A stretch of DNA of 64,000 nt from Bolinopsis microptera (Eukaryota; Ctenophora; Tentaculata; Lobata; Bolinopsidae). Where the stretch lies: NCBI RefSeq assembly GCF_026151205.1, contig NC_087074.1, forward strand, positions 10,635,226-10,699,225. The letters run 5' to 3'. Positions 1 to 12,875 of this stretch are shown piece after piece. The position numbers and the translations under genes were made by a program. Below the pieces are notes generated by a model. That model did not search any database, was not told the DNA's origin, and saw only the letters and a program-made list of their open reading frames with translations. Position 1 is the first letter of the stretch. Each line of letters starts with the position of its first letter.

Positions 1-1726
1 ATTACTTTTTTATAGAAATGACAATTTGTTGAATGTGCTTGCTTCATAACAAAAAATTGACCCGTGATGCCTTGCGGGACACAAATATCATATCTGTCAC
101 GAGAGTGTCAATTCTTAACATAGATCTACAGTACTTTTGAAATACGTTGAGATGGTAGCAATCAATCTAAATCCAACGGAATACCACAAAATGTCTATTT
201 AAGTCTAGTTAGCTATTCATTTAGTTATGGTAATTCATTTTGTCAAACAATGACAAAAGGAAATAAGGAGTAACCTATCACCTCTCACGTCTACTCAGAT
301 TAATAAAGTTCATTGTCCTACTGTTAATATACGCCTGATGGAAGTTTGACTAGTCAAGGATGATAAACGTTTGTAGCATAATTTTGGGCAAAGGGCACCC
401 GACAAAATCTTGTTGGATCCGTCAAAGGAGCGAGAAGGGCCTGCTTGTGATAAAAAGAAGCATCTTCTCCTTGGTTAGAGTAGGTTCTTGTGACATTATT
501 TGGAGAAGGACTTTTGAAGTGAAACTGTTATGGCGTGGAAATATATAGAACGTAAGGTGGCCGTAAAAGTGTCCTAAAGACACACATACAATTATCAGTG
601 CATCAGTGTTCACACTTTTCGGCAGTAGGTGCACTCTATAACCATAAACACTGACTTGTGTAATATGTAACGATTCCATTAAATGGTAATATCAAGCATT
701 CCTAATTGAACAGCAAATTTCTTCGATCGGTTTTGCTTTTATGGTTTTCCTGTTTAGTTGGGCCAGTAACAACTCCATTGTTTTTGGTACTTTGGTCGCC
801 TTATACGGCCTAAGCGGTATAACAAAAAAAGCGATATTATAATAATATTATTATAAATTTTAACTTAAAAACGTAAAACCGTGAATAATGTTATTTTCCT
901 TCCAATTATTATAACCAATTTTATTTAATCATATTCTGATGATTTAAACTAATCATAAAAATTACGAAATTAGGGTAACGTTATAAACATGTACAATGTT
1001 TCAGGTATTTCTCCAATTTTCTAGCATCGTGTTCCACTAAGCTACACCTAGGCCCACTGTGTTGTGGAGAGAAAGTTTAGTAACTGTCATCCATCAACAT
1101 GGGCCGAGATTGTTCACTGCCCTTATTCACGATTTTCCTGCAATTTATTTATTATCATTCCGTGACCGCAAAGTGTAGCACAACCCGATAAAAAGACAAG
1201 AACACCCGACAGACACAACCGCGATCAGCCCCGGACTAAAATCAAAGAAACCGATCCTTGGTGGAAACAGGGAGCATTTACCGGAGACCATGTCATGTGA
1301 GCAAGATTGCTGAATTCCCTTGCGCGTATCCGAGCTATCTTCACTCCATAGCCTTTCTGACAAACTGGATGGTGATGTTTGATTCTGGAAGAAAGAAAGG
1401 TTGTTCTCAATGTATAGTCATGTTAAGGAGTACACATTTTGTTAAACTCTCACAAAAGTGAAAAAATTATTACTCTGATAAAGCTAATTGTGCCCCATGG
1501 GCGTAGAATTATAGATTGTGAATCATCCCCAATATAGACATATTATTGAAACAAGGGGTCTGAATTATTGGACCAATCAGCTAGGCTCTCCCTCAGCTCA
1601 TGATTTTATGCAGAGGCATGAGGCATCGTTGTAGAAATTGTATTCTCTGTTCTTTTCCCTTTATAAGATTTAAGACAATGAAACTGGCTCGTGCAGAAAA
1701 TCAAGTAATTATATTGCTTCAAGCGC
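1..1726. other. Intergenic, no gene recognised
   Basis: AT-rich sequence. A short minus-strand frame at 1145-1363 contains one hydrophobic stretch, but it has no recognisable family and no clear splice sites. I see nothing else that can be supported. Confidence 0.5.
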
Positions 1727-4700
1727 ACAAGTAAAGGCTTAAAGGCTTGAGTAATGTTGCTCTCACCTCTCTATTTATATTGGGACAAGTAAAGGCTTGA
1801 GTAATGTTGCTCTCACCTCTCTATTGGGCCTACAAGTAAAGGCTTGAGTAATGTTGCTCTCACCTCTCTATTGGGACAAGTAAAGGCTTGAGTAATGTTG
1901 CTCTCACCTCTCTATTGGGACAAGTAAAGGCTTGAGTAATGTTGCTCTCACCTCTCTATTGGGACAAGTAAAGGCTTGAGTAATGTTAGTCTCACCTCTC
2001 TATTGGGCCTACAAGTAAAGGCTTGAGTAATGTTGCTCTCACCTCTCTATTGGGCCTACAAGTAAAGGCTTGAGTAATGTTGCTCTCATCTCTCTATTGG
2101 GACAAGTAAAGGCTTGAGTAATGTTGCTCTCACCTCTCTATTTATATTGGGACAAGTAAAGGCTTGAGTAATGTTGCTCTCACCTCTCTATTGGGACAAG
2201 TAAAGGCTTGAGTAATGTTAGTCTCACCTCTCTATTGGGCCTACAAGTAAAGGCTTGAGTAATGTTGCTCTCACCTCTCTATTGGGCCTACAAGTAAAGG
2301 CTTGAGTAATGTTGCTCTCACCTCTCTATTGGGACAAGTAAAGGCTTGAGTAATGTTGCTCTCACCTCTCTATTTATATTAGGACAAGTAAAGGCTTGAG
2401 TAATGTTGCTCTCACCTCTATTGGGACAAGTAAAGGCTTGAGTAATGTTGCTCTCACCTCTCTATTGGGACAAGTAAAGGCTTGAGTAATGTTAGTCTCA
2501 CCTCTCTATTGGGCCTACAAGTAAAGGCTTGAGTAATGTTGCTCTCACCTCTCTATTGGGCCTACAAGTAAAGGCTTGAGTAATGTTGCTCTCATCTCTC
2601 TATTGGGACAAGTAAAAGCTTGAGTAATGTTGCTCTCACCTCTCTATTTATATTGGGACAAGTAAAGGCTTGAGTAATGTTGCTCTCACCTCTCTATTGG
2701 GACAAGTAAAGGCTTGAGTAATGTTAGTCTCACCTCTCTATTGGGCCTACAAGTAAAGGCTTGAGTAATGTTGCTCTCACCTCTCTATTGGGCCTACAAG
2801 TAAAGGCTTGAGTAATGTTGCTCTCACCTCTCTATTGGGACAAGTAAAGGCTTGAGTAATGTTGCTCTCACCTCTCTATTTATATTGGGACAAGTAAAGG
2901 CTTGAGTAATGTTGCTCTCACCTCTATTGGGACAAGTAAAGGCTTGAGTAATGTTGCTCTCACCTCTCTATTGGGACAAGTAAAGGCTTGAGTAATGTTA
3001 GTCTCACCTCTCTATTGGGCCTACAAGTAAAGGCTTGAGTAATGTTGCTCTCACCTCTCTATTGGGCCTACAAGTAAAGGCTTGAGTAATGTTGCTCTCA
3101 TCTCTCTATTGGGACAAGTAAAGGCTTGAGTAATGTTGCTCTCATCTCTCTATTGGGACAAGTAAAGGCTTGAGTAATGTTGCTCTCATCTCTCTATTGG
3201 GACAAGTAAAGGCTTGAGTAATGTTGCTCTCATCTCTCTATTGGGCCTACATGTTAAGGCTTGAGTAATGTTAGTCTCACCTCTCTATTGGGCCTACAAG
3301 TAAAGGCTTGAGTAATGTTGCTCTCACCTCTCTATTGGGACAAGTAAAGGCTTGAGTAATGTTGCTCTCATCTCTCTATTGGGACAAGTAAAGGCTTGAG
3401 TAATGTTGCTCTCATCTCTCTATTGGGACAAGTAAAGACTTGAGTAATGTTGCTCTCATCTCTCTATTGGGACAAGTAAAGGCTTGAGTAATGTTGCTCT
3501 CATCTCTCTATTGGGCCTACATGTTAAGGCTTGAGTAATGTTAGTCTCACCTCTCTATTGGGCCTACAAGTAAAGGCTTGAGTAATGTTGCTCTCATCTC
3601 TCTATTGGGCCTACAAGTAAAGGCTTGAGTAATGTTGCTCTCACCTCTCTATTGGGACAAGTAAAGGCTTGAGTAATGTTGCTCTCATCTCTCTATTGGG
3701 ACAAGTAAAAGCTTGAGTAATGTTGCTCTCATCTCTCTATTGGGACAAGTAAAGGCTTGAGTAATGTTGCTCTCACCTCTCTATTTATATTAGGACAAGT
3801 AAAGGCTTGAGTAATGTTGCTCTCACCTCTATTGGGACAAGTAAAGGCTTGAGTAATGTTGCTCTCACCTCTCTATTGGGACAAGTAAAGGCTTGAGTAA
3901 TGTTAGTCTCACCTCTCTATTGGGCCTACAAGTAAAGGCTTGAGTAATGTTGCTCTCACCTCTCTATTGGGCCTACAAGTAAAGGCTTGAGTAATGTTGC
4001 TCTCATCTCTCTATTGGGACAAGTAAAAGCTTGAGTAATGTTGCTCTCACCTCTCTATTTATATTGGGACAAGTAAAGGCTTGAGTAATGTTGCTCTCAC
4101 CTCTCTATTGGGACAAGTAAAGGCTTGAGTAATGTTAGTCTCACCTCTCTATTGGGCCTACAAGTAAAGGCTTGAGTAATGTTGCTCTCACCTCTCTATT
4201 GGGCCTACAAGTAAAGGCTTGAGTAATGTTGCTCTCACCTCTCTATTGGGACAAGTAAAGGCTTGAGTAATGTTGCTCTCACCTCTCTATTTATATTGGG
4301 ACAAGTAAAGGCTTGAGTAATGTTGCTCTCACCTCTATTGGGACAAGTAAAGGCTTGAGTAATGTTGCTCTCACCTCTCTATTGGGACAAGTAAAGGCTT
4401 GAGTAATGTTAGTCTCACCTCTCTATTGGGCCTACAAGTAAAGGCTTGAGTAATGTTGCTCTCACCTCTCTATTGGGCCTACAAGTAAAGGCTTGAGTAA
4501 TGTTGCTCTCATCTCTCTATTGGGACAAGTAAAGGCTTGTGTAATGTTGCTCTCATCTCTCTATTGGGACAAGTAAAGGCTTGAGTAATGTTGCTCTCAT
4601 CTCTCTATTGGGACAAGTAAAGGCTTGAGTAATGTTGCTCTCATCTCTCTATTGGGCCTACATGTTAAGGCTTGAGTAATGTTAGTCTCACCTCTCTATT

Positions 4701-6388
4701 GGGCCTACAAGTAAAGGCTTGAGTAATGTTGCTCTCACCTCTCTATTGGGACAAGTAAAGGCTTGAGTAATGTTGCTCTCATCTCTCTATTGGGACAAGT
4801 AAAGGCTTGAGTAATGTTGCTCTCATCTCTCTATTGGGACAAGTAAAGGCTTGAGTAATGTTGCTCTCATCTCTCTATTGGGACAAGTAAAGGCTTGAGT
4901 AATGTTGCTCTCATCTCTCTATTGGGCCTACATGTTAAGGCTTGAGTAATGTTAGTCTCACCTCTCTATTGGGCCTACAAGTAAAGGCTTGAGTAATGTT
5001 GCTCTCATCTCTCTATTGGGCCTACAAGTAAAGGCTTGAGTAATGTTGCTCTCACCTCTCTATTGGGACAAGTAAAGGCTTGAGTAATGTTGCTCTCATC
5101 TCTCTATTGGGACAAGTAAAAGCTTGAGTAATGTTGCTCTCATCTCTCTATTGGGACAAGTAAAGGCTTGAGTAATGTTGCTCTCATCTCTCTATTGGGA
5201 CAAGTAAAGGCTTGAGTAATGTTGCTCTCATCTCTCTATTGGGCCTACATGTTAAGGCTTGAGTAATGTTAGTCTCACCTCTCTATTGGGCCTACAAGTA
5301 AAGGCTTGAGTAATGTTGCTCTCACCTCTCTATTATGCCTACAAGTAAAGGCTTGAGTAATGTTGCTCTCACCTCTCTATTGGGACAAGTAAAGGCTTGA
5401 GTAATGTTGCTCTCACCTCTCTATTGGGCCTACAAGTAAAGGCTTGAGTAATGTTGCTCTCACCTCTCTATTGGGACAAGTAAAGGATTGAGTAATGTTG
5501 CTCTCACCTCTCTATTGGGACAAGTAAAGGCTTGAGTAATGTTGCTCTCATCTCTCTATTGGGACAAGTAAAGGCTTGAGTAATGTTGCTCTCATCTCTC
5601 TATTGGGACAAGTAAAGGCTTGAGTAATGTTGCTCTCATCTCTCTATTGGGACAAGTAAAGGCTTGAGTAATGTTGCTCTCATCTCTCTATTGGGACAAG
5701 TAAAGGCTTGAGTAATGTTGCTCTCATCTCTCTATTGGGCCTACATGTTAAGGCTTGAGTAATGTTAGTCTCACCTCTCTATTGGGCCTACAAGTAAAGG
5801 CTTGAGTAATGTTGCTCTCATCTCTCTATTGGGCCTACAAGTAAAGGCTTGAGTAATGTTGCTCTCATCTCTCTATTGGGACAAGTAAAGGCTTGAGTAA
5901 TGTTGCTCTCATCTCTCTATTGGGCCTACATGTTAAGGCTTGAGTAATGTTAGTCTCACCTCTTTATTGGGACAAGTAAAGGCTTGAGTAATGTTGCTCT
6001 CACCTCTATTGGGCCTACAAGTAAAGGCTTGAGTAATGTTGCTCTCACCTCTCTATTGGGACAAGTAAAGGATTGAGTAATGTTGCTCTCACCTCTCTAT
6101 TGGGACAAGTAAAGGCTTGAGTAATGTTGCTCTCATCTCTCTATTGGGCCTACAAGTAAAGGCTTGAGTAATGTTGCTCTCACCTCTCTATTGGGACAAG
6201 TAAAGGCTTGAGTAATGTTGCTCTCACCTCTCTATTGGGCCTACAAGTAAAGGCTTGAGTAATGTTGCTCTCACCTCTCTATTACGCCTACAAGTAAAGG
6301 CTTGAGTAATGTTGCTCTCACCTCTCTATTGGGCCTACAAGTAAAGGCTTGAGTAATGTTGCTCTCACCTCTCTATTGGGCCTACAAA
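1727..6388. repeat. Minisatellite array, 44-50 bp unit, higher-order structure
   Basis: About one hundred tandem copies of a 44 bp unit containing AAGGCTTGAGTAATGTT followed by a CT-rich half. Three linker types alternate: GGGACAAG (44 bp), GGGCCTACAAG (47 bp) and TTTATATTGGGACAAG (about 50 bp). Point variants such as GTTAGTCTC for GTTGCTCTC and CATCTCTC for CACCTCTC are distributed in blocks. Rare variants recur about 1411 bp apart (for example ATGTTAAGGC at about 3251 and 4662, and at about 3521 and 4931), so multi-unit blocks were themselves duplicated. No reading frame crosses the array. Confidence 0.95.
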
Positions 6389-7278
6389 ACTTCATAGTAA
6401 CCATACATCAGTGATCAGTTCCCGTAATCAGACTGCGAATGAGTCTTACAAATCTTACTTTTAAATCTGGATAACCTCAGAGGTGTAATATTTTCATTCG
6501 TCATCATCGAATTATTATTTATTTGAGCTAAGCTCAAATTGAAATTGTGTGATGTTACAAGTTTATTACTAGTTCATGTTAAAGTGAGCCATGTGATTCG
6601 CCCTCGTACCGTGTCCACTCCTTTAGGAGAGTACCGCCCTTGTGTCCTCCGCCCTCGTGTCCGGTTGACGTGTCAGGTGACTGAGTTAACACTAGACTAG
6701 ATCCGCACTTTGGGAATCGTGCAGGAAGCCAAATTAGGGTGTCGTAACAAACTATCATATGATTATCCAATCAATTTTGCTTACGCGATTTTAAATTAGT
6801 CATTTTAAATCTGCTTTACATATTTTTTCAGATCACACTTATGGGCCACTTTCTACCAAAACACATACACTGAACCAGTCTAAAACGGCCACATATAGAT
6901 GGGGGCAAGCTTACCACAATTGGTGGCAAGCTCGGCCGTAATTTATTAAATAACTGATTAATTGAATAATTAATAACGAGCCACGAGGCTTATTACATGC
7001 TCAATTCTCGATAATAGAGATCAATAATTTGTTAATAGCTGAAGTCGTTGTTAATACCTGAAGTCAGAATGAAGTGGGATGATACTGTTAATAGTTCGAT
7101 AGTAAATAATAGGCTAATTACAAAAGGGGGGGGGGGGGGGGGTGGGGGGCACAAAAACCGAGAAAACCTCCTCAAACATCCTCTGCGAAAAGGTCTTCTT
7201 AATATTTGTTTGGAAGGCGCGGCATCTTTTTAGTAAATGCATGTGCGCCATAGCTAGGCAATTTAATTTAATTAAATT

Positions 7279-7347
<69 letters not shown>

Positions 7348-7707
7348 CTAGCGCGCTAGTATAGCTAAATTAAATTGCCTAGAGCTAGCTAGCTAGCTAG
7401 CTAATATAATCTATATTTTCGAAATATCGGGAGCGATAATATTGGACGCATAATAACATGCATGGTTTTGAGCATGTTAAGGTGTCACAAACCCACCCCT
7501 ACTATACCAGAGTACACACATACACATCCGAGGAGTTGAAAATAGGGCCAACCAAAGAGTTTTTTAAAGTGCGAAGAAATAACTAACGTTTTTCACTGAA
7601 ATTAAAAAAAGTTGCGGCAGAGCTACGTATGAGACAAATTCAAAATACTTTTTATTATATCGTAGATACTTGTATTACTGTGTTCATTTCTCCGGACCAG
7701 CCACCTG
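6389..7707. other. Intergenic with simple-sequence tracts
   Basis: No gene recognised. Contains a long poly-G run near 7127-7148 and the AT microsatellite palindrome listed separately. Confidence 0.5.
7254..7384. repeat. (AT)n microsatellite flanked by an inverted repeat
   Basis: A run of AT dinucleotides at about 7277-7346 lies between TAGGCAATTTAATTTA on the left and its reverse complement on the right. The whole block can fold into a hairpin and resembles a small foldback or MITE expanded by microsatellite growth. Confidence 0.8.
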
Positions 7708-7784
7708 TCCCTGAGGACCCAGGCTATTATGTTCATTAACCGAATAAAGATTTGGCGGAATGACAGGCTGAGCGCGGCCCAGTA
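7708..7784 (-). mobile_element. Very short interspersed element (77 bp), copy a
   Basis: Reads on the minus strand from TACTGGGCCGCGCTCAGCC to the motif GGGTCCTCAGGGA. It is flanked by the direct repeat AGCCACCTG at 7699-7707 and 7785-7793. It shares the CTCAGCCTGTCATTCCGCC core with the copies at 11803, 34382 and 52765. It has no coding capacity and no poly-A tail. Confidence 0.75.
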
Positions 7785-8735
7785 AGCCACCTGAAGAGCA
7801 AGACAGACACCATATGCTCGTTTTGGAGATGAAACAGAAGGCAAAGGAAGATTTGAATAGATGCTATTATATTAGAAGTGGTATTATTTGTTGTGAGGAC
7901 AATTTCTTAGTAATTTAGTGATTTAAATTATTTTCATATTCATTTTCATGCTAGCCTTTTTCATTCACCCTTTAGAGTCGTTCTGATATGGTTAATAGCA
8001 CTTGTGCCTGGCGCCTGCTACTATCCATATGGGCGGGATATAAGCACATTATTTCATTTCATAATTTCATTTCATATATCACTCATTTTTGTATGGAATT
8101 AGGCTACACCAATGTTTTCCCGATCCATGACTCAAAGTGCCGAAGGCACAAAAGAGTCAAGGACAAGGGTTAGCGAACGAGGTTTTTTTTGTATATGGTA
8201 GCTTTTGTCCGTACTATACCTGCGTGCCTGCGAGCGTACGTGTCGCCCACGTGTCTGCCTGCGCAAAGTTATTTCGCGCGATCATCTGAATTAAACAATT
8301 GTTGGCGCGTGGTGCTGAAATGTTCAAGTACATTGTTAATTTCACCTTCACCTAGCTAACCATGTGCTTTCGCGCCACTGCGGGCGCGCTTGTTTCACAA
8401 GTCAAGAAAACTTTTACCGCCGTGAGGCGGGCGCGCGCTACTGCAAGCGCAAGGGCTCTGGATAGAGCAAAATTTCACCATGTACGCATCCCGCTAGGGA
8501 TTAATTGATAGCATAGTATTATTATTTTGAGTTAGTATTACTATTTTGCACAGATCCGTGTCAGGTTGCATAAACAATAAACATACGGTATATGGTTACA
8601 TAGAAATATACACGATTTTCAAATTCAATTATTATTATCTAACTTTTAAAACAATCTCGAAATAGTAAAGAAACATCTTAAGAGACTGATAAGTGCCCAA
8701 AAAAACATAACAGTTCTCTGAAAAATAAAGGTTAA
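7785..8735. other. Intergenic, no gene recognised
   Basis: A locally GC-richer patch with many CGCG motifs lies at about 8220-8460. It has no sustained reading frame or recognisable RNA gene. Confidence 0.4.
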
Positions 8736-10277
8736 TTATGAGGTAAATAATTTTCTCCACAAAACTCTGTTAGAGGCAGTAACCCTAAGATCATAAAAAT
8801 CATTAACATCACGTAATGGTAGGTTTCTTTTATTCAAATCATTTATAATAAACTTTAAAAGATTACTTTGGTGTCGACCAACACGTCCTTTCATGGTAAA
8901 TAACGCATTAACAGCAAATTGAAGAGCTCTCTGAGCTGGTGATAAGCAGTCACTGCGAAGGACATGTCCAAGCATTTTCCAGCGAGCATATGTCACTCGC
9001 TCTGACAACGATGTTACACCACAGCGTTCATAGAGTGCTTTATTACTGATAATAATGGGATAAGTCATCTTCAATATTTGACGCAGGTGTCTTCTATGAC
9101 ATGCATCAAGTTTGTCAAATAGGTTCTGAGGGGTAGCCCAGCTATTGCAGTTATAGAGCATAACAGATGTAACGTATGCTTCGTATATCTTAATCTTGGT
9201 CTTCAGATGAATCTTAGATCCTTGCATCCAAACTTTCTTGTATTTCTCGAATGCGACATTTCCAAGGATTATACGATGCTGTATGTCTTCTTTACTACAT
9301 AGCTTAGAGCCTAGGGACACACACTTCCTCCAAGGTTCTATATTTCTTAGAGGTTCTCCTTTTTCGTCCTTCTCACTACTTCCAGCCAGATAACACTTTA
9401 CAAACTCGGTTTTAGATTCATTCACAAACAAATTCCATTCTGAGAGAATTTCCTTGCAAATTGGAAGGAGCTGGTGTAACGAATCCTCATCTTCATCAGC
9501 AAAGTCCACATCATCAGCATATTCCCATTCTAAAGGAAGGGAGCTTTCAGATATGGGGGATTTGGGCGTAGATGTATAACAACAACTCTAAGGTGGTAGA
9601 GTGCTCCAGCTAGGTACATGGTAAACAGCGAGCCAGACAAACAGTCACCTTGAAAGGCTCCTATTGTGACTTCGAACTCTCCCGATGTCGTCTTTTTTAT
9701 CTTAATTCTGAGCTTGGTGTTAGCGAGCAGATATCTAACTAGTCTTATGTCATCTTCTGAGCATCCTGCATCTTCGAGTAGCCTGAGGAGAGTTGACCGA
9801 CATATCGTGTCGAAGGCTGATGACATGTCTATCCCCATTTTACTAAACTCCCAATGTTTCTCCTTGACAACAGAAATAAGAACCCTTTGTGTCCAGACAA
9901 TATTAGAGCAGCTGTGTCCTGATTTATAGGCATTCTGCCATGGCCCAGTGTAGTCTGCTATCTGTTGTTGAATACGCTGGAGTGTTATCATGGAAAGGAT
10001 TTTCCTAGTTCCATTGAGAAGGCACAAGGGACGCAGACTCTTAACTGGTCCTTTTGGTTTTCCAGGCTTCTGTAGGGGGGTAAGATATCCCTCAGTGAAC
10101 GATTGAACGTGCTCTTGTTTTTCAAAGGACTCATTGATAAGTGATGCAAACTTCATGTAGAAAGAAGGAGGTGCATACTTAAGGAATTCGTTAGGGAGGT
10201 TGTCAGGACCAACGGCTTTACCGTTCTTTAGTTTCTTGGCTGCTGTCTCAACTTCAAGTGCAGTTATAGGCGTATCT
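8736..10277 (-). pseudogene. LINE reverse transcriptase, frameshifted
   Basis: The upstream half (about 10277 to 9530) contains the linker KNGKAVGPDNLPNEF, the PGKPKG motif, GIDMSSAFDTI and QGDCLSG. The downstream half (about 9570 to 8736) carries EYADD and the C-terminal region that follows RT in LINEs (LYNCNSWATPQNLFDKLDAC, then LGHVLR and GRVGRH). The two halves are in different frames, with the shift between about 9550 and 9590. The catalytic aspartates are all present, so decay appears recent or partly due to sequencing error. Confidence 0.85.
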
Positions 10278-11684
10278 AATGTTCTTGACTATGTCTGCCT
10301 TATCTTCGTCATTGAGAGCAAGTTCTTCTGTTTCTGGTAGGAATACTGAAATAGGAGGAGTGTCCTTTGTGCTTGAAATTGCTCTGGTTGCTTCGAACAT
10401 TCTTCTGGTATCATCAGTGGAGTTGATCGTCTCAGCTAGAAGGTCGGCATGAGCGGTTTCAAGTGTAATAAGGCGCTTTGCAATGTCATTCTTGAGTCTG
10501 TTGATTTCCTTACGCAGGATAGTTCTGTCACGCATTTTGTTGTCGTTTAAATGTTGTAGTAATTGGTGTCTCTTTTCTGACATAGAGACGACTTGTGGGT
10601 CTGATGTTCTGTGACGTTTGGCTGTGTTTCCTTTCATACCCACTGTTTCAGATGCAGCAATTTTAACCGCCTCGAAAAGGTTGTTAAAACTTTCAGTGAC
10701 TGACTGGGCAGATGTATCAGTTTCAATCTTCTGAGCAGCATTTTGTTGAAAAGAACTTTGAACATCTTTGCTACAAACCAATGAGTTGGTGTTATACTGC
10801 TTGACTTTGTGTTTGGCAGTACTGTAAAGTTTGTAACGTTTACTGAGGTCAAAAGTTGCTTTTACAATTTTGTGATCAGATTGAAGTTTTGCACCAGCGT
10901 AAGACCTAGCGTCAACAAGCAGAGGGGTACTTCTAGATCTACATAAAACATAATCAATTTGAGAAAACCAGGGTACAGACTTTTTGGATCTACGGTCTTT
11001 AATCCATCCTGTAAAAGTGTTGGTGTGTCTGCTCGCATGTGAAAATGCAGTGTTGGCTGCATAGAGTCCATTAGTGATCATGAAAGCTAGCAACCTTTCG
11101 CCATTTTCGTTACGCCGACCAATACCATGTCTTCCCATGTTAGTTTGAAGACCACTTTCAAAATCTGATTTAGTCCGTTTCCCTAGCCTAGCATTAAAAT
11201 CACCCATGATGAAAAGTTCATGTCTGGCAGGAATTCTGATAGCTTCCTGGAGCCCACAGTAAAACTCATCAGCAATGCGTGGGTTCTGTATAGATTTGAC
11301 ATTAGTTGGACTGTAGCAGTTTATAATACGGGCTTTCAGTGATGGTTTCCCATGACACTTTGATGGTAGAGAAAGGTCCATGTATGCTACTCTGTCACTG
11401 ATTTGATGGTACGAGACAACATTTGATACAAATTTACTGTTGATAATAAAACCGAGTCCGCCATGCCAAGACAACTTCTGGTTAAACAAAAGAAGCCTGT
11501 GGTTGCCGGGAATAACAGTGTCTGAGTGTTTAGACACCTTAGTTTCTTGGAGGGCTATAACATCCAAGTTGTATCTGTCGCAATCATTTGCAGCTAGATG
11601 CTGCGAGTGTTCCTGACTAATGCCTCTAACATTCCATGTGGCGAAGTGGAGAGATGCCACCGTGAAAAAAACCGAACAAAACAA
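10254..11684 (-). pseudogene. LINE endonuclease domain (EEP fold)
   Basis: Has the series expected of an exonuclease/endonuclease/phosphatase LINE domain: FATWNVRG near the start, ALQETK, CYSPTN, IMGDFNARLG, IDYVLCR and the C-terminal SDHKIV. About 476 residues are open, and the frame is lost at about 10275, where the downstream RT frame begins (LDTPITALEVETAAKKL). The break is a one-base shift, so the element cannot make a full EN-RT polyprotein as it stands. Confidence 0.85.
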
Positions 11685-11802
11685 AGCTGAAGAGAAAAAC
11701 TGTAGGCTTCTTGGAAGCGTCAGACGTTCTGGTCGTAGTAGTTACTCCCATGCGTGCCCGTCACAGCAACACACCATTCAAATTCAATATGGAATTTTAT
11801 CA

Positions 11803-11877
11803 ACTGGGCGGCGCTCGGCCTGTCACTCCGCCATATCTGCATGCTTATAAACAGCAAAGACTGGGGTCCCCAGGTGG
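11803..11877 (+). mobile_element. Very short interspersed element (75 bp), copy b
   Basis: Begins ACTGGGCGGCGCTC and ends CTGGGGTCCCCAGGTGG. The flanks are imperfect 15 bp direct repeats starting TATGGAAT at 11788-11802 and 11878-11892. It sits just upstream of the LINE endonuclease start. Confidence 0.7.
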
Positions 11878-11892
11878 TATGGAATATGATAA

Positions 11893-12875
11893 AATACTCC
11901 ATCACGGATCGGGAAATTGAACGGCCATCCACAAAACTAAAAGAAAAGCGGTCGCATTTTTTGTTAGTTTTAGCTAATAGTAATATAATACCGTTAAATC
12001 GGTATTTTCTTGATTTATTCAATCAAAGCAAATTATAGACGAATATCTTTGATGCAAGAGGTACGCTGACATTCCAAGTTTCAAATAATTAAGATTATAA
12101 CTTCATTAAATACAAAACTAACAGAAAACAAAAAAGTATAGTCGAATTGAAACATATAATAGTAAAATGATTATTTTTCTATTTTAGGTACCGTATTTAG
12201 ATTCTGCCGGAGTTCGTAAAGTTTTTCCACAACTACGTACTCTAACTGAAGCTATATCAATATATCATTATGAGATCTTGCCCGAATCAGCAACGATAGA
12301 CTTTTTCCCCGGGCTTTGGTTGACGATGTCAACCCATCGAGATCGTTGCTCTGCGAAGCAAGAATGCTAGTTCGCGCGGCGCGTCGAAGCGGCGAAGTCC
12401 TCCAACCCGGGCTTATCAATGTAATTAACCCGAATAACCTTTTGCGTGACTCCGAACTTCCGCGTTCTATTCTTTCAGTTTCTCATTCTCCTACTATCTC
12501 CGTAAACTTGTTCTACAGGGTTGTTTCCTGGTAGTTCCTCGTTATCTTTGTTGTTCTACTTTCTCCGGATGCTGCAACTCGACCTCCTGAGTAACCTGAA
12601 GATAACTTAACTTAATATTGAACGATTTGTTTTAATAATTCATCGTCAACTGAGTCGAATTATACAAAAATAATTCATTTTTATCATTTGACCTTCCTAG
12701 CCCACATTCTGAAAAAAGTAAAATACAAACAGGAAAATGAGCGGTAATCCATCACGCAAAACTAGTATAGCTCGCCGAATTGTAACAACCAATCTACCTA
12801 TATCAACGATAATTTGTTGCAATGTTCGAATGAAGAGTTTGTATGAAAATCATAATTTTAAATGGTTGACTAAAA
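11893..12875. other. Intergenic; short GC-richer open segment
   Basis: From 12189, after the splice-like TATTTTAG, a plus-strand frame runs about 58 codons to a stop near 12370 (VPYLDSAGVRKVFPQLR at its start). The local base composition is richer in G+C than its flanks. I do not recognise the protein. It could be an exon or a fragment of a mobile element. Confidence 0.3.

Larger units (their letters stand above)
8736..11684 (-). mobile_element. Non-LTR retrotransposon (LINE), decayed, endonuclease plus RT
   Basis: One element read on the minus strand: an apurinic-type endonuclease (10254-11684), then an RT split by frameshifts (9530-10277 and 8736-9570). The order EN-RT-C-terminal domain is that of an APE-class LINE. 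RT motif A (GIDMSSAFDTI), motif B (QGDCLSG) and motif C (EYADDVDF) are all readable, but motif C is in another frame. No gag-like ORF1 and no clear poly-A or duplication were found, so the outer ends are approximate. The clade is uncertain (RTE- or CR1-like). Confidence 0.9.

Noticed and set aside
1145-1363. Minus-strand frame with one hydrophobic segment
   Set aside because: Only 72 codons, no homology recognised, no splice sites and no neighbouring exons.
1727-6388. CRISPR array
   Set aside because: Units are directly tandem with no unique spacers, and the context is eukaryotic.
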